Assembly (NCBI RefSeq): GCF_000956525.1
Contig: NZ_JYIW01000023.1
Span: forward strand, 1 to 64,000
Length of the DNA stretch: 64,000 nucleotides
Origin: Microbacterium oxydans
Lineage (GTDB): Bacteria > Actinomycetota > Actinomycetes > Actinomycetales > Microbacteriaceae
Reading direction: 5' to 3'
This document shows positions 8,532 through 16,898 of the stretch, piece by piece. The position numbers and the translations under genes were made by a program. Below the pieces are notes generated by a model. The model ran no database searches. It was given only the letters and a program-made list of their open reading frames with translations, and was not told the origin of the DNA. The stretch's first letter is position 1. Each line of letters starts with the position of its first letter.

Positions 8532-11500
8532 ATGAAGGCGCTGTCATGGATGCGCGCGCGGCCGAAGACGCTGGCGTCCGCTGCGGGTGTCACCGTCGGG
8601 GTGATCGCGATCACGACGATGGCATTCACCTATGAGGGCTTTCCGACCACCAAGGTCGATCTGAACGACGGCGGCGTCTGGATCACCAAGACCTCGAGCC
8701 TGCTCGTCGGACACTTCAACCACGAGTCCACGGTGCTCGACGGCGGCCTTCGCACGACGGGCGAGAACTACGACATCCTGCAGGCCGCCTCGAACATCCT
8801 CGTCGTCGACGAGAGCGCCTCGACGATCACCGGCGTCGACCCCGCTCGCGTGTCGCTCGGCGACTCCGCTGCGATCCCCTCCTCCGCGAAGGTCGCCCTC
8901 GGCCGCAACACGGCCGCGATCCTCGACCAGAAGACCGGCGAGCTGTGGGTCGTGCCGGTGCAGGGCGTCTCGTCGTTCGAAGCCGAGGTCAAGGACCCGG
9001 TCGCCGAGCTCGGCGCGGACGCCGACGTCGTGGTCGCCGATGACGGCACCGTCTTCGGGCTCTCCGCCGAGCGCGGCGAGGTCGTGACCGTGCCGGTCGA
9101 CACCGAGGGCGAGCCGCTCGAATCGTCGACGGCGTCGGTCGGCGAGATCGACACATCGGCGAAGCCGACCATCACTGCGGTCGGCCGCACGCCCGTCGTG
9201 CTCGACGCCGCTGCAGGCGTCGTGACCTCGCCCGGAGGATTCAGGGAGGAGATCGCCGATGCCGCCGACGCCGTCCTGCAGCAGGCCTCGGCGACGACGG
9301 ATGCCGTCGCGATCGCGACCCCGACCGCACTGCTGAGCATCCCGTTCGACGGCGGAGACCCGACCGAGGTCGCCACCGGTGCGAACGGCGCGGCGGCTGC
9401 ACCGGTCTGGCTGCGCGGATGCACCTACGGCGCGTGGGCCGGATCCGCCACGTTCATCCGAGAGTGCCCTGGCACCGGGAACGACGTCAATGCGACCGTG
9501 GACGGTGCCGAGGACTCGAAGAGCCTGGTCTTCCGCGTCAACCGCGACGTGATCATCCTCAACGACGCCATCGGCGGCGCCGCCTGGCTGGCCGACGAGA
9601 GCCTCCAGCGCGTCGACAACTGGAACGACCTCACCCCGCCGGAGGGCGAGACCGAGAACGAGGACGACTCGACCGAGGAGACCGTCGAGACGACGCTCCC
9701 CGAGCGCAAGGAGGAGAACACGCCGCCGATCGCGGAGGACGACTCCTTCGGCGTGCGCCCCGGTGTCACGACCATGCTGCCGGTGCTCGACAACGACAAC
9801 GACCCGGACGGCGATGTGCTCGTCGCCACGCTCGCCGAATCGCAGCCGGCGATCGGCACCATCCAGCAGGTGCAGAACGGCGGATCGCTGCAGATCGCGG
9901 TCGCCGAGGACGCATCCGGTTCGGCCTCGTTCACCTATGAGGCCGATGACGGTCGTGGCGGCAAGGACACGGCATCCGTCGTGCTGACCGTCTACGACAC
10001 GAGCATCAACAGTGCACCGGTGCCGAAGCGGAGGACCAGTCTCACGGTCGAGACCGGCGGCACGATCTCGTACAACATCCTCCCGGACTGGATCGACCCC
10101 GAGGGCGACGACGTCTATCTGAAGGACGTCGTTCCCGCCCCCGGCGACGAGGTCGACTTCACCACCGACGGACAGATCACCTACAAGGCGACGGCGAGCC
10201 TGCAGGGCCGCAAGGAGATCCAGGTCTCGGTCGCCGACGCCAACGGTGAGACGGCGACCGCAAGTGTCACGCTCGACGTTCGCCCCGAGGGTTCGACGCA
10301 GCCCAAGACCAACGCCGATCATGTCGTGACCCGTGTCGGCGAGCAGGCCACCGTGTTGCCGCTGGCGAACGACACGAGCTCCGGCCGCGAGTCGCTGCGA
10401 CTCGGACGTGTCAGCGAGGTCCCCGGCGCGACCGTGCTGCCGGACTACCCGAACAAGGCCTTCACGTTCACCGCCGACGCACCGGGCACGTACTACGTGC
10501 TGTATCTCGCGACCGCCGGACCGGAGAACGGCGAGGGCATCGTGCGCGTCGACGTGCTCGAGGCGACGGAGACCGACCTTCCGCCGGTCGCCGTGCGCGA
10601 CGTCGCGCTGCTGCCGACCGGCGGTGACGTGCTCATCGGCGTGCTCGCGAACGACGTCGACCCGGCCGGCGGCATCCTCGTCGTGCAGTCCGTCTCGATC
10701 GAGGAGAACTCCGGCATCTCGGTGTCGGTCATCAACCACGAGACCCTCCGCATCACCGACCAGGGTGCGCTCACCGATCAGGCCCGCATCAAGTACCGCA
10801 TCTCGAACGGCTCGAAGTCGGCCGAGGGCGAGGTCGTGGTGATCCCGATCCCGGCGCCGGACAAGATCCTCCAGCCCGATGTGAACGACGACACGGCGAC
10901 CGTGCGTGCCGGCGACGTCGTCACGATCCCCGTGCTCGACAACGACACGCACCCCAACGACGACGTGCTGCACCTCTCGCCCGAGCTGATCGAGCCCTTC
11001 GTCGACCCCGAGGACGGCGAGGCGTTCGTCTCGCAGGACGTGGTGCGCTTCAAGGCCGGACCGGTCGCGAAGACCGTCTACCTCACCTACGAGGCGGTCG
11101 ACTCGAGGCAGCAGAAGGCAGCCGGGTACGTCACGATCCAGATCCTGCCGGTCGACGTGGAGAAGAACGCCGCGCCGCGCCCACAGGATCTCGTCGCCCG
11201 CGTGCTCGCCGGATCCACGGCGAACATCGCAGTGCCGCTCGACGGCATCGACGCCGACGGCGACTCGGTCGAGCTGATCGACATCGCGTCCAGCCCGAAG
11301 AAGGGCCGCATCACCGAGACCGCTTCGAACTACTTCTCCTATGAGGCGTTCGACGATTCCTCCGGTGTCGACGTCTTCGAGTACCGGGTGCGCGATCGCC
11401 TCGGCAAGGAGGGCATCGCGACCATCCGCGTCGGCATCGCGCCGGGCGAGGAGACCAACCAGGCTCCGTACGCCGTGAAGGATGCCGTCGTCGTGCGCCC

Positions 11501-14500
11501 AGGCCGGGAGATCGCCGTGCCGGTGTTGGAGAACGACTCCGACCCCGAGGGCGACGAGATCTCACTGGTGAAGGACGGGCTCGAGGTGCCGACCGACACG
11601 GGCATCACGGCTCGCGTCTCAGGGGACCGTGTGCTCGTGCAGGCGCCGGACAAATCGCTCGAGACCTCGCTGCAGTACACGATCCGCGACACCAGGGGCG
11701 CGACGGCGACCGCAGCGCTGCAGATCACGGTCGACGAGGATGTGCCGCTGCAAGCGCCTGTCGCTCGCGATGATCGGGTGCGTCCGACCGACCTCACCGA
11801 CGGCACCCTGAACGCCGACATCGAGATCCTCAAGAACGACGAGGACCCCGACGGCACGACCGACCGACTGAAGGTGACCCTCGGCGACGGCGCACGGCAG
11901 CTCGAGAACGGCAAGGTGCGGGTGACCGTCACGAAGGAGCTCCAGCTCATCCGCTACACGATCACGGATCAGGATGAGCTGTCGGCATCCGCGTTCATCT
12001 TCGTGCCTGCCGAATCCGATCTCCGCCCCATCCTCGACTCGACCAAGCCGATCGAGGTCATGAGCGGGGAGACGAAGGAGATCCCGCTCTCGAAGTACGT
12101 CACCGTCGCAGGTGGCGGCACCGCGCGCATCACCGAGCACGCGAAGGTGAGTGCCGTGTACGCCAACGGCGCCGACCTCGTGAAGGACGAATCGACCCTG
12201 GTCTACACCTCGGCCGACGGCTACTTCGGTCAGGACGCCATCACCTTCGAGGTGACCGACGGTACGGGTCCTGACGATCCCGACGGCCGCACGGCGACGC
12301 TCACGATCCCCGTCAACGTGCTGCCCCCGGAGAACCAGCAGCCGACCTTCATCGGCACCGAGATGGTGGTCGCCGCAGGAGAAGAAGCAACGAGCCTGGA
12401 TCTCGTGCCGCTCACGACCGATCCGGACCCGGAGGACGAGGGCAAGCACTCGTACAAGTACATCAGCGGCGCAGGGCGAGGCATCACCGCGAAGATCGAG
12501 GACGGCAAGCTGCTCGTCGCCGCTTCGTCGGATGTCGAGAAGGGCACCGTCGCATCGCTGAAGCTCGAGATCACGGACGGCACGACCAAGCCGGTCGATG
12601 GCACCGTGACGGTGCGTGTCGGCGCATCCACCAGGCCGCTGCCGACCGCGAACACCGACACGGTCTCCGAAGCCGATCAGGGCAAGACCATCACGGTCCC
12701 CGTGCTGGCGAACGACTTCAACCCGTTCCCCGAGACGCCGCTGAAGCTGCTGAGCGCATCGACCGAGTCTGGTGCCGGTGGCGCGAGCGTCAAGGGCGAT
12801 GAGGTCGTCGTGACCCCGGACGCGAACTTCGTCGGCACCATGGTCGTGCGCTACCGCATCCAGGACGCGACGAAGGACCCGGACCGCGAGGCCAACGGCC
12901 AGGTCGTCGTCGTCGTGCAGGGCGTGCCGGAGGCACCGGGCACTCCGACCGTGTCGAGTGTGCAGGACCGCCTCGTGGTCGTCTCCTTCGGGGCACCGTC
13001 GAACAACGGTGCCGAGATCACGAAGTACACGGTCAGGTCGGTCGGCGGCACCCCCTACACGAGGGAGTGCCAGTCGACGACATGCACGCTCGACGGGCTC
13101 ACGAACAACGTCGAGTACACATTCCAGGTCACGGCGACGAACCGCGTCGGCGAGTCGAAGCCGTCCGGCACATCGGCGGTCGCTCGTCCGGATGCCCGCC
13201 CCGACACCCCGGCACCGCCGACCCTCGTCTTCGGCGACAAGTCGCTCAAGGTGAGCTGGCTGACCCCGACGACTCCGGGATCGCCGGTCGAGAGCTACAC
13301 GCTCGAGATCTCGCCGGCGCCGCCGTCGGGTGTGTCGCAGAAGCAGGCGACCGGCAACTCGATGACCTGGGAGGGTCTCGAGAACGGTGGCAACTACCAG
13401 GTCCGCGTCCAGGCGCACAACCGCGCGCCCGAGCCGTCGAGCTGGAGCGGCTGGTCGGCGTCGGAGGTGCCGGCTGGTCCGCCGCTCGCGCCCGCCGCCC
13501 CGACGACCTCGGAGATCCAGGGCGTCGGCAACCAGGCGCAGATGCAGGTCTCATGGGTGCCGCCGAACTCCAACGGTGACGCCATCGACTCCTACGAGCT
13601 GCAGGTGTGGGAGGGATCGACGCTGCGCAGCACGATCACTCCCGGTGCATCCGCGAAGACGCAGGCGGTCACCGTGCAGACCTCCGAGACGGCGTACACC
13701 TACCGCATCCGTGCCACGAACAAGGCCGGCTTCGGTGAGTGGAGCCCGATGTCGGCGCCGCGCCGCGGCGTCAACAAGCCGGGAACGCCGACACTCTCGG
13801 CGGTCACCCCTGGCGACCGGTCGCTCACGCTCACGTGGAACGCCGGTGCGAAGAACGGTGCCAAGGACAGCGAGGTGCAGCACCAGTACTCGCTCAACGG
13901 CGGAGGCAGCTGGGCCGCGATGCCTGGCAACAGCGTCGTCACCGGCCTCAGCAACGGCACGAACTACAACGTCCGCGTCCGGTCCGTCTCCACCGTCGAC
14001 GGCACGACGTACGCCAGCGATGCATCGAACCAGGTCACCGGCAACCCGTACGGGCCGCTGAAGCAACCTGGCATCAGTTCGCAGCAGAACGCCAAGAGCG
14101 TGACGTTCAACTGGAACGCGAACAACTCGGAGAACGGCCGGAGCATCTCGCGCGTGCGGATCCGCATCGACGGGGGCGGGTGGCAGAACGCGGGCGTGAC
14201 CGGCAGCACCACGGTCGGGAACGGGTACAGCGAGCGGCACACGATCGACGTCGAGGTGACCGACTCCGCGGGGCAGCAGATCGTCGGATCGGATGCCGGC
14301 ACCTCCGGCAAGAAGCCGGACCCGCAAGCCTGGGTCACCTCGACCGGCGACGCGAACGGCCAGCCGAACTGCAGCGACGGCACCTGCGCCTACTTCTACC
14401 TGAACGCGCGGGGCTTCGATCCCGGCCAGACGATCTCGGTGCGTTGCAACAACAACGACGCGACGTACGGCGGGGAGTGGGGTGGCCCCTACTCGATCAC

Positions 14501-14621
14501 GATGGACGGCTCCGGCAACTACGGCGGACGCCTGAGCTGCTACCTGGGCAACCGTCGTGGCGTGATCGAAGCGTGGGTCATGATCAACGGTCAAGCGTAC
14601 GAACACCGCGTCTGGCAATGA
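8532..14621 (+). CDS. Giant surface protein with Ig-like and fibronectin type III repeats (fn3 of a PFNA-like cluster)
   Basis: 2029 residues. An N-terminal hydrophobic anchor (about 13-33) is followed by a beta-propeller-like region to about 395. Next come about eleven Ig/cadherin-like repeats (about 395-1460) marked by LPVLDNDNDPDGD-type sequences, five FN3 domains (about 1465-1925, with VPEAPGTPTVSSV and later starts) and a roughly 100-residue C-terminal domain with four cysteines. It is likely anchored in the membrane and displayed outside, perhaps binding wall, matrix or partner cells. The ATG at 8532 has GGGGGGAAC upstream; GTG 8469 coincides with the predicted transcription start and would be a leaderless alternative adding 21 residues. 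It is the first gene of the MoxR-DUF58-kinase-EccC operon. The ligand is unknown. Confidence 0.82.
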   Translation: MKALSWMRARPKTLASAAGVTVGVIAITTMAFTYEGFPTTKVDLNDGGVWITKTSSLLVGHFNHESTVLDGGLRTTGENYDILQAASNILVVDESASTITGVDPARVSLGDSAAIPSSAKVALGRNTAAILDQKTGELWVVPVQGVSSFEAEVKDPVAELGADADVVVADDGTVFGLSAERGEVVTVPVDTEGEPLESSTASVGEIDTSAKPTITAVGRTPVVLDAAAGVVTSPGGFREEIADAADAVLQQASATTDAVAIATPTALLSIPFDGGDPTEVATGANGAAAAPVWLRGCTYGAWAGSATFIRECPGTGNDVNATVDGAEDSKSLVFRVNRDVIILNDAIGGAAWLADESLQRVDNWNDLTPPEGETENEDDSTEETVETTLPERKEENTPPIAEDDSFGVRPGVTTMLPVLDNDNDPDGDVLVATLAESQPAIGTIQQVQNGGSLQIAVAEDASGSASFTYEADDGRGGKDTASVVLTVYDTSINSAPVPKRRTSLTVETGGTISYNILPDWIDPEGDDVYLKDVVPAPGDEVDFTTDGQITYKATASLQGRKEIQVSVADANGETATASVTLDVRPEGSTQPKTNADHVVTRVGEQATVLPLANDTSSGRESLRLGRVSEVPGATVLPDYPNKAFTFTADAPGTYYVLYLATAGPENGEGIVRVDVLEATETDLPPVAVRDVALLPTGGDVLIGVLANDVDPAGGILVVQSVSIEENSGISVSVINHETLRITDQGALTDQARIKYRISNGSKSAEGEVVVIPIPAPDKILQPDVNDDTATVRAGDVVTIPVLDNDTHPNDDVLHLSPELIEPFVDPEDGEAFVSQDVVRFKAGPVAKTVYLTYEAVDSRQQKAAGYVTIQILPVDVEKNAAPRPQDLVARVLAGSTANIAVPLDGIDADGDSVELIDIASSPKKGRITETASNYFSYEAFDDSSGVDVFEYRVRDRLGKEGIATIRVGIAPGEETNQAPYAVKDAVVVRPGREIAVPVLENDSDPEGDEISLVKDGLEVPTDTGITARVSGDRVLVQAPDKSLETSLQYTIRDTRGATATAALQITVDEDVPLQAPVARDDRVRPTDLTDGTLNADIEILKNDEDPDGTTDRLKVTLGDGARQLENGKVRVTVTKELQLIRYTITDQDELSASAFIFVPAESDLRPILDSTKPIEVMSGETKEIPLSKYVTVAGGGTARITEHAKVSAVYANGADLVKDESTLVYTSADGYFGQDAITFEVTDGTGPDDPDGRTATLTIPVNVLPPENQQPTFIGTEMVVAAGEEATSLDLVPLTTDPDPEDEGKHSYKYISGAGRGITAKIEDGKLLVAASSDVEKGTVASLKLEITDGTTKPVDGTVTVRVGASTRPLPTANTDTVSEADQGKTITVPVLANDFNPFPETPLKLLSASTESGAGGASVKGDEVVVTPDANFVGTMVVRYRIQDATKDPDREANGQVVVVVQGVPEAPGTPTVSSVQDRLVVVSFGAPSNNGAEITKYTVRSVGGTPYTRECQSTTCTLDGLTNNVEYTFQVTATNRVGESKPSGTSAVARPDARPDTPAPPTLVFGDKSLKVSWLTPTTPGSPVESYTLEISPAPPSGVSQKQATGNSMTWEGLENGGNYQVRVQAHNRAPEPSSWSGWSASEVPAGPPLAPAAPTTSEIQGVGNQAQMQVSWVPPNSNGDAIDSYELQVWEGSTLRSTITPGASAKTQAVTVQTSETAYTYRIRATNKAGFGEWSPMSAPRRGVNKPGTPTLSAVTPGDRSLTLTWNAGAKNGAKDSEVQHQYSLNGGGSWAAMPGNSVVTGLSNGTNYNVRVRSVSTVDGTTYASDASNQVTGNPYGPLKQPGISSQQNAKSVTFNWNANNSENGRSISRVRIRIDGGGWQNAGVTGSTTVGNGYSERHTIDVEVTDSAGQQIVGSDAGTSGKKPDPQAWVTSTGDANGQPNCSDGTCAYFYLNARGFDPGQTISVRCNNNDATYGGEWGGPYSITMDGSGNYGGRLSCYLGNRRGVIEAWVMINGQAYEHRVWQ

Positions 14622-14664
14622 CGCGCCGATCAGTTTCAGCACGAGAACAGGGAACGACACACTC

Positions 14665-15636
14665 ATGACAATGACTCCCGAGCAGGCGGCCTGGTTCCAG
14701 GGGACCTTCCACCGCCTCGTCGAGAACATCGACAAGGCCGTGCAGGGCAAGCAGGAGATCGTCAGCCTCGTGCTGTCGGCGATGCTCGCCGAGGGGCACG
14801 TGCTCCTCGAGGATGCACCGGGCACCGGCAAGACGAGCCTCGCGAAGGCGCTCGCCGCGACGGTGCAGGGCACGAGTGCGCGCATCCAGTTCACGCCTGA
14901 CCTGCTGCCCTCCGATGTGACGGGTGTCACGATCTACGACCAGCAGTCGCACCGGTTCGAATTCCACAAGGGCCCGATCTTCGCATCGATCGTGCTGGCG
15001 GATGAGATCAACCGCGCGTCCCCCAAGACGCAGTCGGCGCTGCTGGAGGTCATGGAGGAGTCGCGCGTCACGGTCGACGGCGTCACGCACGAGACGGGTC
15101 GTCCGTTCCTCGTGATCGCGACGCAGAACCCGATCGAGCAGGCGGGAACCTACAAGCTCCCCGAGGCGCAGCTCGACCGCTTCCTCATCAAGACCTCGAT
15201 CGGCTACCCCGACCTCGCTGTGACCGAGAGCATCCTTGCCGGCGCATCCGATCGTAATCCTTCGTCGGGGCTCTCGGCGATCATCACCACGAGCGCCGTC
15301 GCCGACATGGCCGACCTCGGGGCGACGGTGCACGTCGAGCCCGCGGTGCTCCGCTACGTCGCCCAGCTCGCCGAGGCGACGCGTGCCGATTCGGCCACGC
15401 GACTCGGCGTCTCAGTGCGAGGTGCGATCGCGATGATCCGCATGGCGAAGATCTGGGCGGCCGCGCACGGGCGCCACTTCGTGCTCCCTGACGACATCAA
15501 GACGCTCGCCCGTCCCGTGTGGCAGCACCGTCTGCTGCTCGACGCCGAAGCCGAGTTCGCCGGCACGACCGGCGATGCCGTGATCGCCCGCGTGCTCGAC
15601 GACGTCGCGGCTCCGCAGGCGCGAACGGCGGCCTGA
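14665..15636 (+). CDS. MoxR-type AAA+ ATPase
   Basis: 323 residues. Walker A is DAPGTGKTS (about residues 49-57) and Walker B LADEINR (about 111-117), with the sensor-like IATQNPIEQAGTYKLPEAQLDRF segment that defines the MoxR subgroup. MoxR ATPases act as chaperone-like remodelers of partner proteins, usually encoded next to a DUF58 protein and a transglutaminase-fold protein, exactly as here. It starts at ATG 14665 after the fn3 gene and its stop overlaps the DUF58 start (TGATG), indicating translational coupling. The partner is likely the DUF58 or kinase module of this operon; a direct role in T7SS assembly is conjecture. Confidence 0.9.
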   Translation: MTMTPEQAAWFQGTFHRLVENIDKAVQGKQEIVSLVLSAMLAEGHVLLEDAPGTGKTSLAKALAATVQGTSARIQFTPDLLPSDVTGVTIYDQQSHRFEFHKGPIFASIVLADEINRASPKTQSALLEVMEESRVTVDGVTHETGRPFLVIATQNPIEQAGTYKLPEAQLDRFLIKTSIGYPDLAVTESILAGASDRNPSSGLSAIITTSAVADMADLGATVHVEPAVLRYVAQLAEATRADSATRLGVSVRGAIAMIRMAKIWAAAHGRHFVLPDDIKTLARPVWQHRLLLDAEAEFAGTTGDAVIARVLDDVAAPQARTAA

Positions 15637-16898
15637 TGACCGCGGAGGCACTCCAGACGACGCAGGACCCGATCGAACGCGACGCCGGATGGCGCGACGT
15701 CGCGGCGGTGCTCGGCGTCCGTGTTCTGGCGCGCCTCCGACTCATCACCAAGGCCATCCGGCCGCTCGCCTGGGTGTCGATGGCGCTGGCCGTCGGCTTC
15801 TGGATCCTCGGACAGATCGCCGGATGGTCGGAGTTCACGATCGCCGCGCTGGTCATCGCCATCACCGTGGTGCTCTGCGCGCTGTTCCTGATCGGGCGCA
15901 CCGCCTACGACGTGTCGCTCGATCTCGCCCGCACCCGTGTCGTCGTCGGCGAACGAGCGGTCGGCGCGCTGACCCTCGCCAACCGCGGCACCAGGGCGAT
16001 CCTGCCCTCGCGCGTGGTGCTGCCGGTCGGGTCGGGGCGTGGTGAGTTCGGCATCCAGCGTCTCGCGCCGGGCGACGAAGCCGAGGAGCTGTTCGCGATC
16101 CCCACGCAGAAGCGAGGTGTGGTGAAGGTCGGGCCGGTGAGCGTGGTGCGAGGCGACCCGCTCGGGCTCTTCGAACGAGCACACCGGCGCGACGATCCGG
16201 TCGACCTCTTCGTGCATCCGCGCACCATCCTCTTCGACGGCCAGTCGCTCGGCTTCCTGCGGGACCTCGAGGGCATGCCTGCAGCAGACCTGTCTCGCGA
16301 CGACGTGTCGTTCCATGCGCTGCTGGAGTATCAGCCCGGCGATGATCTGCGTCATGTGCACTGGAAGTCGACCGCGCGCACCGGCACCATGATGGTGCGC
16401 CAGTACGAGGAGACCCGGCGCTCGCACTTCGTGATCGGCCTCTCGCGTTCGAGCGGCGACTATGCGCTCGCCGACGACTTCGAGCTCGCCGTGTCGGCTG
16501 CAGGATCGATCGGGCTGCGCGCACTGCGCGACTCCCAGCGCGTCGACATGCGCGTGCAGGGCAGGGAACTCCCCTCCGGCACCGGGAAGCAGCTGCTCGA
16601 CTCGTTGTCGGCCGTGGAGAACAGCAAGCCGCGCGACGGCGGCATCGCAGAACTCGCCGGTGTGCTGGCGGCGACGATGCCGCTGGCCAGTGTGGTCGTG
16701 CTCGTGTGCGGGTCGAGAGTGAGCGCCGACGAGCTGCGGCTCGCCTGCGCGCGGCTGCCGTTCGGCGCGCGCGTGCTGGCGGTCGTGACCGACACCAGCA
16801 TCGACGCCCCGGCGCTGCGCCGCATCGGCGAGGCCGACGTGCTGACCGTCGGCACACTCGAACACGTTCCCCTCGCGCTGCAGAAGGTGCTGGCATGA
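15636..16898 (+). CDS. DUF58 domain membrane protein
   Basis: 420 residues. Two adjacent transmembrane segments at about 45-88 are followed by a cytoplasmic DUF58 domain with the conserved PGDDLRHVHWKSTARTG motif (about 232-250). DUF58 has a von Willebrand A-like fold and commonly works with the MoxR ATPase encoded upstream. The start is set by the one-base overlap with the MoxR stop codon; the encoded protein ends in an ATGA overlap with the next gene. It corresponds to the duf58 member of the bifidobacterial PFNA cluster. The biochemical function is not established for the family. Confidence 0.85.
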   Translation: MTAEALQTTQDPIERDAGWRDVAAVLGVRVLARLRLITKAIRPLAWVSMALAVGFWILGQIAGWSEFTIAALVIAITVVLCALFLIGRTAYDVSLDLARTRVVVGERAVGALTLANRGTRAILPSRVVLPVGSGRGEFGIQRLAPGDEAEELFAIPTQKRGVVKVGPVSVVRGDPLGLFERAHRRDDPVDLFVHPRTILFDGQSLGFLRDLEGMPAADLSRDDVSFHALLEYQPGDDLRHVHWKSTARTGTMMVRQYEETRRSHFVIGLSRSSGDYALADDFELAVSAAGSIGLRALRDSQRVDMRVQGRELPSGTGKQLLDSLSAVENSKPRDGGIAELAGVLAATMPLASVVVLVCGSRVSADELRLACARLPFGARVLAVVTDTSIDAPALRRIGEADVLTVGTLEHVPLALQKVLA